From Sphingomonas citricola (lineage in GTDB: Bacteria > Pseudomonadota > Alphaproteobacteria > Sphingomonadales > Sphingomonadaceae), in contig NZ_JAHXZM010000001.1 in NCBI RefSeq assembly GCF_019429535.1, positions 434,001-498,000 of the forward strand: 64,000 nucleotides of DNA, in the 5' to 3' direction. Positions 40,150 through 47,556 of this stretch are shown in pieces. Position 1 is the stretch's first letter. Each line of letters opens with the position of its first letter. Position numbers and translations under genes: made by a program. The notes beneath the pieces were generated by a model. The model saw only the letters and a list, made by a program, of their open reading frames with translations, had not been told where the DNA came from and made no database searches.

Positions 40150-41208
40150 GTGCCGCCACCCAGCTCGCTCGCCCGCGTGATGCCGGGCCGCGCCTTGCCC
40201 CGCGTCGTGATCATCGACGATTCGGCGGTGGCACGCGCGGCGATGTCGCGGATCATCGTCGACAGCGCGCGCTACAGCGTGACGGCGACCTGTGCGAGCG
40301 CGTCGCAGGCGCTGACGCTGTTGAAACAAACCTCGGTCGACCTGATCCTGCTCGACATCGAGATGCCGCATACCAGCGGGCTCGCGGCGCTGCCGGAGCT
40401 GCTGCGCATCGCGCGTGACGCGAAGGTGCTGATTGTCTCGGGGTCGGCGGGCGAGGGGGCGGCGCACGCGGTCGAGGCGCTGGCGCTCGGCGCGGCGGAC
40501 ACGCTGGTGAAGCCGATCGCGGGGACGATCGGCGCGCATTTCGGCGACGCGCTGCTCGCCAGGCTCGACGCCTTGTCCTCGCCCGACCTGTCGCCGCCCC
40601 CGGTCGCGCGGGCCGCACCGCGCCCCGCCTATCCCTTTGACGTCGTCGCGATCGGTGCATCGACCGGCGGAATCCACGCACTCACCAGCGTGCTGCGCGC
40701 GGTGCCCGCGACGATGCAGCGGCCGATCGTGGTGACGCAGCATCTGCCGAGCAGCTTTTCCGCTTTCTTCGCCGCGCAGATCACCGCGGCGTCGGGGCGG
40801 CCGTGCGCACTCGCCGAGGATCGGATGCGCCTGCTGCCCGGACATATCGTTGTCGCGCCGGGAGACGCGCACGTCGTCGCGGTGCCGCTGGGCGACGGCA
40901 CCGCCGCGCTGCGACTGTCGCGCGAGGCGGCATCAACCGGCAACCTGCCGGCGGTCGACCCGATGTTCGCGACACTCGCCGCGGTGTACCGCGAGCGGCT
41001 GCTCGCGGTCGTGCTGAGCGGCATGGGGCGCGACGGGCTGGAGGGCGCGCGCGCGGCGCGCGCGGCGGGCGGCACCGTGGTGGTGCAGGACCGCGAATCG
41101 TCGGTCGTATGGGGGATGCCCGGATCGGTCGCGGGCGCCGGGCTGGCGCACGCGGTGTTGACCCCGGCGCAGATCGCGGGCTTCATTGCCGCGAACGGGC
41201 GCGCATGA
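40150..41208 (+). CDS. cheB: Chemotaxis methylesterase/glutamine deamidase CheB
   Basis: Protein of 352 residues. N-terminal receiver with Asp69 in ILLDIEMPHTSG. C-terminal methylesterase with the catalytic Ser in GASTGG, His in TQHLPSSFS and Asp in SGMGRDGLEG. The GTG at 40150 has GGGAG eight bases upstream; an ATG at 40180 is an alternative. The stop overlaps cheR (ATGA). Confidence 0.95.
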   Translation: MPPPSSLARVMPGRALPRVVIIDDSAVARAAMSRIIVDSARYSVTATCASASQALTLLKQTSVDLILLDIEMPHTSGLAALPELLRIARDAKVLIVSGSAGEGAAHAVEALALGAADTLVKPIAGTIGAHFGDALLARLDALSSPDLSPPPVARAAPRPAYPFDVVAIGASTGGIHALTSVLRAVPATMQRPIVVTQHLPSSFSAFFAAQITAASGRPCALAEDRMRLLPGHIVVAPGDAHVVAVPLGDGTAALRLSREAASTGNLPAVDPMFATLAAVYRERLLAVVLSGMGRDGLEGARAARAAGGTVVVQDRESSVVWGMPGSVAGAGLAHAVLTPAQIAGFIAANGRA

Positions 41209-42044
41209 CCGCGCTGGCGCGGGTGCAGCCGCCTAGTGCGGGCGCGACGATGGTCCTGTCGGCATTGCTGGAAGCGCGCACGGGGCAGCAGCTCGCCGCC
41301 AGCCGCAGCTGGCGGCTGGAGACCGCGATCGCGCCGTTGCTGAGCGAACTGGCGCTGCCGCACGCCGACGCGCTGGTCGCGCGGCTGCTCGACGGGCACG
41401 ACCACCGCATCGGCGATCGCATCGTCGACGCGCTGCTGAACCACGAAACGTCGTTTTTCCGCGACGCGGGCGTGATCGAGAGCGCGGTCGAGGCGGTGCG
41501 CGCGCAGGGGGCCACCGCGCGTCCGCGCGTCTGGTGCGCGGCGTGTGCGACCGGGCAGGAGCCGCTGTCGCTCGCGATGCTGTTCGCGGAGGATGGCGGG
41601 GTGATGCCCGACATCCTCGCCACCGACGTGTCGGCGAGCGCGATGGCGCGCGCGCGGGCGGGCAGTTATTCGCAGTTCGAGATCCAGCGGGGGCTGCCGA
41701 TCCGCCGCATGATGCGGTGGTTCGAGGCCGACGGCAGCAACTGGGTCGCGAACAAGACGCTGCTGGCGAGCGTCACTTATCGCCGGCACAATCTCGCGGT
41801 CGATGCGGGACCCGGACGGTTCGACCTGATCCTGTGCCGAAACGTGCTGTTCTACCTCACCCCGCCCGTCCGCCAAGCGGTGCTGGAGCGGCTGGCGCAG
41901 GCGCTGAAGCCCGCGGGCTTGCTGTTGCTGGGCGCAGGCGAGACGGTGATCGGGCAGAGCGAGCAGCTGCGCCCGAGCACGACGCACCGCGGTTTCTACG
42001 AGCGCGTCGATACCGAGGTGACGCCGCACGCGCAGCGCGGATGA
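41205..42044 (+). CDS. cheR: Chemotaxis receptor methyltransferase CheR
   Basis: SAM-dependent methyltransferase of 279 residues. The N-terminal helical domain contains ALLNHETSFFRDAGVIE; the SAM-binding blocks are VWCAACATGQEPLSLAML, ILATDVSASAMARARAG and LILCRNVLFYL. It balances CheB activity. It ends the chemotaxis run. Confidence 0.95.
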   Translation: MTALARVQPPSAGATMVLSALLEARTGQQLAASRSWRLETAIAPLLSELALPHADALVARLLDGHDHRIGDRIVDALLNHETSFFRDAGVIESAVEAVRAQGATARPRVWCAACATGQEPLSLAMLFAEDGGVMPDILATDVSASAMARARAGSYSQFEIQRGLPIRRMMRWFEADGSNWVANKTLLASVTYRRHNLAVDAGPGRFDLILCRNVLFYLTPPVRQAVLERLAQALKPAGLLLLGAGETVIGQSEQLRPSTTHRGFYERVDTEVTPHAQRG

Positions 42045-42143
42045 GCCGCGCTTCCCACCATCACGGCTGCGCACTATAGCCCGCGTCGCAACGGCGTTCG
42101 TGGTTGGTGACGGCGCCGGGGGGACAGGCGCGATGATGCAGGT

Positions 42144-42839
42144 GTGCGGGTGAGGGTGATCGAGGCGCCATCGCCCAATTTCAACGAGCGCACGCTGCCG
42201 ATCACGATGCTGGTGCTCCATTACACCGGGATGGAAAGCGCCGAGGCCGCGGTTGCGCGCCTGCGCGACCCCGCAGCCGAGGTGTCGTGCCATTATCTGG
42301 TCCACGAGGACGGGACCGTGCTGCGCCTCGTCGCCGATGAGCATCGCGCGTGGCACGCGGGGAAGTCGCACTGGCGCGACGTCGAGGACGTGAACTCGGC
42401 CTCGATCGGGATCGAGATCGTCAATCCCGGCCACGAATGGGGCTACCGTGCGTTTCCCGAGGCGCAGGTCGACGCGGTGGTGCGGCTGGTCGCGCATTTG
42501 AAAGACAAATACGAGATCACGCGCGGCAACGTCGTCGGTCACTCCGACGTCGCGCCGGCGAGGAAGCGCGACCCGGGCGAGCTGTTCCCGTGGAGCCGGC
42601 TGGCGCGGCTGCGGCTCGCGCTGCCACGCCCGACCCGGAACCTCGCCGATCCGTTCTGGAGCGAGGCGGGGTTCTGCCTCGCGCTTGAGCGGTTTGGTTA
42701 CGACGTCTCCGATCGGATGGCGGCGATCATGGCGTTCCAGCGGCGGTTCCGTCCCGAATTGATCGACGGCGAGATCGACGCGGAATGTCGCATGATCTTG
42801 CTCGCGTTGCTGCTTCCCAAACCTCAGGGCGACGATTAG
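42144..42839 (+). CDS. N-acetylmuramoyl-L-alanine amidase (AmiD/AmpD-like)
   Basis: Amidase_2-type zinc enzyme of 231 residues that cuts the amide between N-acetylmuramic acid and L-alanine. The zinc ligands fit VLHYTGM, HAGKSHWRD and VGHSDVAPARKRDPG. The C-terminal ~60 residues resemble a peptidoglycan-binding domain. There is no signal peptide, so it may be cytoplasmic (AmpD-like recycling). Several close GTG starts (42144, 42150) are possible. Confidence 0.9.
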   Translation: MRVRVIEAPSPNFNERTLPITMLVLHYTGMESAEAAVARLRDPAAEVSCHYLVHEDGTVLRLVADEHRAWHAGKSHWRDVEDVNSASIGIEIVNPGHEWGYRAFPEAQVDAVVRLVAHLKDKYEITRGNVVGHSDVAPARKRDPGELFPWSRLARLRLALPRPTRNLADPFWSEAGFCLALERFGYDVSDRMAAIMAFQRRFRPELIDGEIDAECRMILLALLLPKPQGDD

Positions 42840-42850
42840 AGGCTTGCCCC

Positions 42851-43229
42851 GTCAGAGGGTCGGGCGGCCGCGTCGCGTCAAGCGTCGAGGAAAGTCCGGG
42901 CTCCGCGGAACGACGGTGGCGGGTAACGCCCGCCGGGGGTGACCCCAGGGAAAGTGCCACAGAGAGCAGACGGCCGCGCTTCGGTGCGGTCACGGTGAAA
43001 GGGTGCGGCAAGAGCGCACCGCGCGCCTGGCAACAGGGGCGGCACGGCAAACCCCACCGGGAGCAAGATCGAATAGGGGCGGCGCGGGAGCCTTCGCGTT
43101 TCCAGGGTGTGTTCCCACCCGCTGCCCGGGTTGATTGCTGGAGCCCGCGTGCGAGCGCGGGGCGAGAGGAATGGTCGCCCATCCCCGCTCAGGCGGGGTG
43201 GACAGAACCCGGCTTACAGACCCTCTGAC
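42851..43229 (+). ncRNA. rnpB: RNase P RNA, bacterial class A
   Basis: The conserved core GAGGAAAGTCCGGGCTCC is at about 42887-42904. The second conserved block GACAGAACCCGGCTTACAGA lies near the 3' end. The closing helix pairs GTCAGAGGGTC (42851-42861) with GACCCTCTGAC (43219-43229), which fixes both ends. Length about 379 nt. It processes pre-tRNA 5' ends. Open frames drawn across it are chance. Confidence 0.95.
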
Positions 43230-43280
43230 GCACCTCTTCGCGGTTGCTCTTGCGCGCGCGACGCCTATCTCGGAGCGCTC

Positions 43281-43826
43281 ATGGCGCGTCACACTACACG
43301 ATCGAACGACTGGGGCTTTCCACGCTGGCGCGGCTACGGCAGCGGGCGCGAGGCGCAGACGGTTCGATTGTGCGACCGCCACGGCTGCGAGGAGCCGGGC
43401 AATTGCCCCGCGCCCAAGAGCCCGAACAGCCCGGAGCGGTGGTATTTCTGCCAGGTCCACGCGGGCGAGTACAACCGCGGCTGGAATTATTTCGAAGGGT
43501 TGTCGGCGGAGGAAGCCGCCGCGCGCGAGGCGGACGAGCGGCGCGACGCGGGCGGCTTTGCGCAATCGAAGCATCAGGCATGGGCGGGACCGGGCGACGG
43601 CACGCGTTCGCGCGACGAGATGCGCGCGCTCGACGTGCTGGAGCTGGAGGTCGACGCGTCGTTCGACGAGGTGAAGCTCGCGTGGCGGCGGCTGGCGAAG
43701 TCGAACCACCCCGACGTGCGGCCGAACGATCCCGAGGCGGCGAAGCGGTTCCAGGCGATCCAGGCGGCCTACGAGGTCCTGCGCAGCGCGGAGGACGCGC
43801 GGACGTGGAAGCCCGCGGGGGCGTGA
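43281..43826 (+). CDS. J-domain protein with a cysteine-containing N-terminal region
   Basis: A 181-residue protein. The C-terminal half is a J-domain with the HPD motif in AKSNHPDVRPNDPEA, so it can stimulate an Hsp70. The N-terminal half has a conserved-looking CDRHGCEEPGNC and FCQVH, possibly a metal site. J-domain-last order differs from DnaJ itself. It lies downstream of rnpB and 7 nt from the 2Fe-2S gene. Confidence 0.9.
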   Translation: MARHTTRSNDWGFPRWRGYGSGREAQTVRLCDRHGCEEPGNCPAPKSPNSPERWYFCQVHAGEYNRGWNYFEGLSAEEAAAREADERRDAGGFAQSKHQAWAGPGDGTRSRDEMRALDVLELEVDASFDEVKLAWRRLAKSNHPDVRPNDPEAAKRFQAIQAAYEVLRSAEDARTWKPAGA

Positions 43827-43833
43827 TCCGCGC

Positions 43834-44139
43834 ATGAAGGATCACGTACGGGCGCGCTGGTCGGGCGCGGTGCTGGTATGCGGAAAATGCTCGAGGAAGC
43901 TGGACGGCGGGTTTGGCGATAAGGGACGCACGCCGCTTGCCAAGGCACTCAGGCAAGAGCCGGGGTTCGGCAAGGGACGCAAGGCAGGCGTCGGGGTGAT
44001 CGAAACCAAATGCCTCGGCATCTGTCCCAAGCGTGCGGTCGTCGTGGTCGACACGCGCGCGCCCGACCGCTGGCGGATCGTCCCCGAAGGTGCCGACGTG
44101 GCGCTATTGGGCGATCAATTGCGCCCGAACGACGGGTAA
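43834..44139 (+). CDS. Thioredoxin-like 2Fe-2S ferredoxin domain protein
   Basis: A 101-residue protein with two cysteine pairs, VCGKCSRKLD and KCLGICPKR, typical of the thioredoxin-fold [2Fe-2S] domain. Probably an electron carrier. It may be co-transcribed with the J-domain gene. Confidence 0.88.
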   Translation: MKDHVRARWSGAVLVCGKCSRKLDGGFGDKGRTPLAKALRQEPGFGKGRKAGVGVIETKCLGICPKRAVVVVDTRAPDRWRIVPEGADVALLGDQLRPNDG

Positions 44140-44154
44140 ACCGTACGACCTGTT

Positions 44155-44574
44155 TCAGGCGTAGCGCGCCGCGGTTTCGCGGATCAGCGCGATCATGTTG
44201 GGGATGCCCTGCGTCCGGTTCGAGCTGAGCTGCGCCTTGAGGTTGAATGGCGCGAGTTCGGCATCGATGTCGGTGGCGAGGATATTGGCGGGGGCACGGT
44301 CCTGGACGGTCAGGAGGACGAGCGCGATGATCCCCTTGGTGATCGCGGCATTGCTGTCGGCGAGGAAGTGGAGCGTGCCGTCGTCACGTACGGTCGGGTA
44401 GACCCAGACCGAGGCGGAGCAGCCGCGCACCAGGGTCGCCTCGGTCTTGAGCGCTCCGGGCATCTCCTCGAGCGCGCGTCCCAGATCGACCAGCAGGCGG
44501 TAGCGGTCGTCGCCTTCGAGGAAGTCATATTCGTCGCGGATGTCGGCGAGCGTGGCGGCGGGGGCGTCGGTCAT
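44155..44574 (-). CDS. sufE: SufE-family sulfur acceptor
   Basis: Protein of 139 residues. The active Cys is in VRGCSASVWV, followed by the conserved ADSNAAITKGI and, at the C-terminus, RTQGIPNMIALIRETAARY. SufE accepts sulfur from a cysteine desulfurase; candidates are the two at 25243-27401. The ATG at 44574 fits the family better than 44610. It could be the last gene of the Psp transcript but is separated from it by 82 nt. Confidence 0.93.
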   Translation of the reverse strand: MTDAPAATLADIRDEYDFLEGDDRYRLLVDLGRALEEMPGALKTEATLVRGCSASVWVYPTVRDDGTLHFLADSNAAITKGIIALVLLTVQDRAPANILATDIDAELAPFNLKAQLSSNRTQGIPNMIALIRETAARYA

Positions 44575-44656
44575 GCCCGGCGCGCTATCGCCTGCGCGTC
44601 TGCGCCGCAACCGTGCGGCGGCACCGGCGTGGCGGGGAGGGCGCCCGCCACGTGCT

Positions 44657-44896
44657 TCACAGGTCGACGCCCGCCGCGATCGCCTCGAGCTTGCGGATGC
44701 GCTCCTTCAGGTCGGCAATCTCGATCCGCGCGCCCGCACTCGGGCCCGCGGGGGCAGCGGTCAGATGATCCTGCGCCATCTGCTGGTGCTTGAGCTGCAA
44801 CCACCCGCGCCAGCCGTTCAGCGCGGCGTAGGTGAGCATGGCGAGCCCCGCGAGCGCGGCGGCGGCCATCGTCAGGTAGAAATTGGGATCGGACAT
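44657..44896 (-). CDS. PspB-like small membrane coiled-coil protein (paralogue 1)
   Basis: A 79-residue protein with one N-terminal membrane segment (TMAAAALAGLAMLTYAAL) and the C-terminal leucine zipper IADLKERIRKLEAIAAG. The start is set by AGGAG nine bases upstream of the ATG at 44896; the ATG at 44905 would touch the ribosome-binding site. It has the shortest tail of the four paralogues and lacks the terminal REIxxLR block. Last of the psp-associated run. Confidence 0.8.
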   Translation of the reverse strand: MSDPNFYLTMAAAALAGLAMLTYAALNGWRGWLQLKHQQMAQDHLTAAPAGPSAGARIEIADLKERIRKLEAIAAGVDL

Positions 44897-44927
44897 GGCG
44901 TTCATCTCCTCTCTGGTCGCCGTCGCG

Positions 44928-45170
44928 TCAGCGGTCGCGCAGCCGCGCGATCTCGCGATCGAGGTCGAGGCTGTTGTGATTGTCGGTGATCACCCGCTCG
45001 AGCACCTGAACCCGCTCCTTGAGCGCGCGGATCTCCTCCTGCGCGTGAATGACCTCGTGCGGGGCGGGCTGCTGGCTGCCGAGCATGTGATGATTGCGGT
45101 GACGGGCGGTCTTCGCGATGGCCGTGATCATCACGATCATCACCACCATGAAAGCTAGGGACCAGGGCAT
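44928..45170 (-). CDS. PspB-like small membrane coiled-coil protein (paralogue 2)
   Basis: An 80-residue protein with an N-terminal membrane segment (SLAFMVVMIVMITAIA) and the zipper RALKERVQVLERVITDN ending in REIARLRDR. GGAAAG lies eight bases upstream of the ATG at 45170. It has a His/Arg stretch after the membrane helix. Function is inferred from its position in the psp locus. Confidence 0.8.
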   Translation of the reverse strand: MPWSLAFMVVMIVMITAIAKTARHRNHHMLGSQQPAPHEVIHAQEEIRALKERVQVLERVITDNHNSLDLDREIARLRDR

Positions 45171-45201
45171 CGTTGTTCTTTCCGGGTAAAAGGGGAGGAG
45201 G

Positions 45202-45492
45202 TCAGTTAAGCGCAGGCGGGGCGGGCGGGGTGCGGAGCTGCTCGATCTCGCGGGACAGGTCGCTGCCGCTGTCGGTCGCGATCCGTTCGAGGACGCGGAC
45301 CCGCGCCTCCAGCCGTTCGGTCTGCGCGGCATATTGCGCCGCCTTTTCCGCGGTCTGGGCGTTCAGCGCGGCGCCCATCACTTCCTTGTGCTGCAACCAG
45401 CGCTTGAACATTTCGCTGCCGATGCCGAGCACCACCACCGCGAAGACGGCGAGCCCCAGCAGAAACAGCGGTGCGATCATGTCATGCTCCAT
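45202..45492 (-). CDS. PspB-like small membrane coiled-coil protein (paralogue 3)
   Basis: A 96-residue protein with a membrane segment (APLFLLGLAVFAVVVLGIG) and the zipper ERLEARVRVLERIATDSG followed by LSREIEQLR. AGGAG lies nine bases upstream of the ATG at 45492. The motif LERIATD is identical to that of paralogue 4. Confidence 0.82.
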   Translation of the reverse strand: MEHDMIAPLFLLGLAVFAVVVLGIGSEMFKRWLQHKEVMGAALNAQTAEKAAQYAAQTERLEARVRVLERIATDSGSDLSREIEQLRTPPAPPALN

Positions 45493-45505
45493 CGTTCCGG
45501 CTCCT

Positions 45506-45796
45506 TCAGCGATCGCGCAGCGCGTCGATCTCGCGCGCGGTGCGGGTGGCGGGATCGGTGGCGATGCGTTCGAGCACCGCGATCCGTTCCTCCAAGCGGC
45601 TGACCTTGCCGGTCAGCTGCTCGTTCTCGCTCGAGAGGAGCGCGATGTGGCGACTGGCGTTCGCGTCGATCTTGTCGATGTTGCGGCCCCAATCGTCGCT
45701 GATCGAGTAACCGTGCTTGGCGCGTATCCAGTTGTTGATGATCCACGCGGCCATCGACATCGCGATGATCGAGAGGACGAACCAGGGACCGTGCAT
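45506..45796 (-). CDS. PspB-like small membrane coiled-coil protein (paralogue 4)
   Basis: A 96-residue protein with a membrane segment (FVLSIIAMSMAAWIINNWI) and the zipper SRLEERIAVLERIATDP ending in REIDALRDR. GGGGAG lies eight bases upstream of the ATG at 45796. It follows pspC by 29 nt. Confidence 0.82.
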   Translation of the reverse strand: MHGPWFVLSIIAMSMAAWIINNWIRAKHGYSISDDWGRNIDKIDANASRHIALLSSENEQLTGKVSRLEERIAVLERIATDPATRTAREIDALRDR

Positions 45797-45825
45797 TGTT
45801 CTTCTCCCCTTCTGCTCGCGGTCGC

Positions 45826-46206
45826 TCAGCGCAGGCTGTCGATCTCGTTGGCGAGCGCGCTGTTGCGGCTGGTGTAGTGCAGCTCGATGTCGGCCAGGCG
45901 TCGGTCGAGCTCGCGGAATTTCGAGCGGACCTCGGCGGTGGAACGCGTCGGGTTCGAGCGCACGCCCTGCCAGAATTTCTGGTCGGCGCGGTCCTGGTAG
46001 AGGTTGATGGGCTTCGCTTCCGCCATCCAGGCGACGAGCGCGTAAGCGATCAGCGTCCAGGGAAATCCGCCGGCGAGCGTCAGGAGGATCATCGCGATGC
46101 GGACCCAGATGACCTCGATCCCGGTATAGTCGGCGACCCCGGCGCAGACGCCCTTCCACTTTGCGTCCTGCTTATCGAGGTAGAATTTGGTGCGGCTGTC
46201 GGACAT
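45826..46206 (-). CDS. pspC: Phage-shock protein PspC
   Basis: PspC-domain inner-membrane protein of 126 residues. The PspC block is WKGVCAGVADYTGIEVIWVRI, with hydrophobic stretches VRIAMILLTLAGGFPWTLI and YALVAWMA. Its cytoplasmic tail ends ELDRRLADIE...ANEIDSLR, resembling the C-terminal end of the PspB-like paralogues. GGAGG precedes the ATG; the start shares a base with the pspB stop (TGATG). Confidence 0.92.
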   Translation of the reverse strand: MSDSRTKFYLDKQDAKWKGVCAGVADYTGIEVIWVRIAMILLTLAGGFPWTLIAYALVAWMAEAKPINLYQDRADQKFWQGVRSNPTRSTAEVRSKFRELDRRLADIELHYTSRNSALANEIDSLR

Positions 46207-46529
46207 CAGTTCCTCCGTTCGAACGAGGGACGCTGTTGGCGGGTCGTCTCGAAGCGGGCGTCGCCGCCTTCGAGCCGGTAGTCGGGCTGGCCGCGGTAAT
46301 CGGCCAGGCCGGGGCGGAAATCGGGATTGTCGGCGGCGACGATCCGCTCGACCGTGTTGACGCGCTCCTCGAGCCGGCGCGCGAGATTGTACATCTCGTC
46401 GAGCAGCCGCTCGTCCTCGTCGGTGATGCGCGGGGCGGTCTTCCACTTGGTGACGTAGTGGAAGATCAGCCACGGCAGCCCGATGAAGAGGATCGCGCAG
46501 ACGAAGACGGGTGTCAGAAAGTCTTCCAT
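46206..46529 (-). CDS. pspB: Phage-shock protein PspB
   Basis: Inner-membrane protein of 107 residues. The N-terminal helix is TPVFVCAILFIGLPWLIFHYV and the zipper is RRLEERVNTVERIVAADNP followed by DFRPG, matching the PspB C-terminus. It is 30 residues longer than E. coli PspB, with a polar tail. It senses membrane stress with PspC and draws PspA off PspF. Confidence 0.9.
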   Translation of the reverse strand: MEDFLTPVFVCAILFIGLPWLIFHYVTKWKTAPRITDEDERLLDEMYNLARRLEERVNTVERIVAADNPDFRPGLADYRGQPDYRLEGGDARFETTRQQRPSFERRN

Positions 46530-46530
46530 G

Positions 46531-47193
46531 TCAGCGGTCCTTGTTCATGCGCGCCTTGAGCGCGGCGAGCTCGGCGTCGATCTTGTCGCTCGAGCGCAGT
46601 TCGTTGAATTCGTCCTCGAGCGTCCTGGGGGTCAGCCCCATCGCCTCGGCGCGGCCCTCCGCCTCGTCGGCGCGGCGTTCCAGAAGCTCGAAGCGGCTGA
46701 ACGCCTCGTGCGTCTTGGGGCCGTTCCAGAGTTCGCGCAGGCGCGCCTTGGTGTTGGCGCTTTCCAGCCGTGTCGCGATCGCGTTCTGCTTGGTCCGCGC
46801 CTCGCGCAGCTTCGACTGGAGCTTGGCGATGTCCTCCTCGCTGGAGCGAAGCGTGTCGTCGAGCAGCCTGACCTCGTCGCGCAGTTGCTGCGCCATGTCG
46901 CCTGCCTTGCGGCGTTCGACCAGCGCGGCCTTCGCCAGATCTTCGCGATCCTTGCTCAGCGCCAGCTCGGCCTTCTCGGTCCAGCTATGTTCGAGTTCGG
47001 AGAGGCGTTCGATGTGGCGGCGCATCTCCTTGCTGTCGGCGATGGTGCGCGCGGCGGAGGCGCGGACCTCGACCAGCGTGTCCTCCATCTCCGAGATGAT
47101 CATCCGGATCATCTTCGCCGGGTCGTCCGCCTTTTCGAGCAGCTCGGCCATGTTGGCGGCGACGATGTCGCGGGTTCGGGAGAAAATGCCCAT
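46531..47193 (-). CDS. pspA: Phage-shock protein PspA (ESCRT-III-like)
   Basis: Helical membrane-protecting protein of 220 residues. It starts GIFSRTRDIVAANMAELLEKA (amphipathic helix plus PspA/Vipp1 signature) and continues as long coiled coils. The block DDPAKMIRMIISEMEDTL is diagnostic. It oligomerises on stressed membrane and, in the known system, inhibits PspF. Confidence 0.96.
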   Translation of the reverse strand: MGIFSRTRDIVAANMAELLEKADDPAKMIRMIISEMEDTLVEVRASAARTIADSKEMRRHIERLSELEHSWTEKAELALSKDREDLAKAALVERRKAGDMAQQLRDEVRLLDDTLRSSEEDIAKLQSKLREARTKQNAIATRLESANTKARLRELWNGPKTHEAFSRFELLERRADEAEGRAEAMGLTPRTLEDEFNELRSSDKIDAELAALKARMNKDR

Positions 47194-47273
47194 GTAGATT
47201 GGACTCCTGGTGATACGCGCTTCTTACTCGTTTCCGACGGGGGCGAAAACGGCCGCCCGGCGCCGGTGTCGCG

Positions 47274-47402
47274 TCAAGCTAGGCGTGAGATGTGGGTGCC
47301 GTGCCCGATTGCGGTGGCGGGGCCGACCGCGCCGAAGAGCATGGTCGCGCTGACGACGATGGTGCAGGCGATGGCGGCGAGCTTGCTGGTGATCGTGGTC
47401 AT
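47274..47402 (-). CDS. Small exported peptide at the head of the psp transcript
   Basis: A 42-residue peptide with a basic start, a hydrophobic core (AIACTIVVSATMLFGAVG) and a likely signal cleavage after GPATA, leaving about ten residues (IGHGTHISRLA). GGGAG lies eight bases upstream of the ATG at 47402. It lies between the sigma-54 promoter and pspA, so it should be the first gene induced. An upstream in-frame start at 47456 would cross the promoter and is rejected. Confidence 0.65.
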   Translation of the reverse strand: MTTITSKLAAIACTIVVSATMLFGAVGPATAIGHGTHISRLA

Positions 47403-47439
47403 TGGTGTAACTCCCTGTATGCGTTGTTGTCGCATGCTT

Positions 47440-47455
47440 TGCAGGGAGCGTGCCA
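47440..47455 (-). promoter_or_regulatory. Sigma-54 (-24/-12) promoter of the psp operon
   Basis: The reverse strand reads TGGCACGCTCCCTGCA, which matches TGGCACG-N4-TTGCW at all but one position and has the correct GG-to-GC spacing. Transcription would start near 47429, about 26 nt before the 42-residue peptide gene. PspF is encoded divergently. Confidence 0.85.
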
Positions 47456-47521
47456 AACGCCAAAATCTTTGTAAGACAGCGAGTTAGGTCGACATTCCGC
47501 CGTTGTGAGAATTGGGGGATT

Positions 47522-47553
47522 GCCAAGACTTGGCGAACTTTGCCAAGCATTGG
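47522..47553. promoter_or_regulatory. Two palindromic enhancer sites for PspF
   Basis: The first site is GCCAAG-A-CTTGGC (47522-47534), a perfect palindrome. The second is GCCAAGCATTGG (47542-47553), a shorter version. Centres are about 20 bp apart and about 100 and 118 bp upstream of the psp start site, the arrangement of known PspF upstream activating sequences. They end four bases before the pspF ATG, which suggests autoregulation. Confidence 0.75.
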
Positions 47554-47556
47554 TTC

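Noticed and set aside
42851..43229. Open frames crossing the region after the amidase gene
   Set aside because: The stretch is RNase P RNA, with conserved core and closing helix.
47521..47553. CTTGGC-N7-GCCAAG considered as a rightward sigma-54 promoter for pspF
   Set aside because: The GG-to-GC spacing is 10 rather than 12. The palindromes fit enhancer sites much better.
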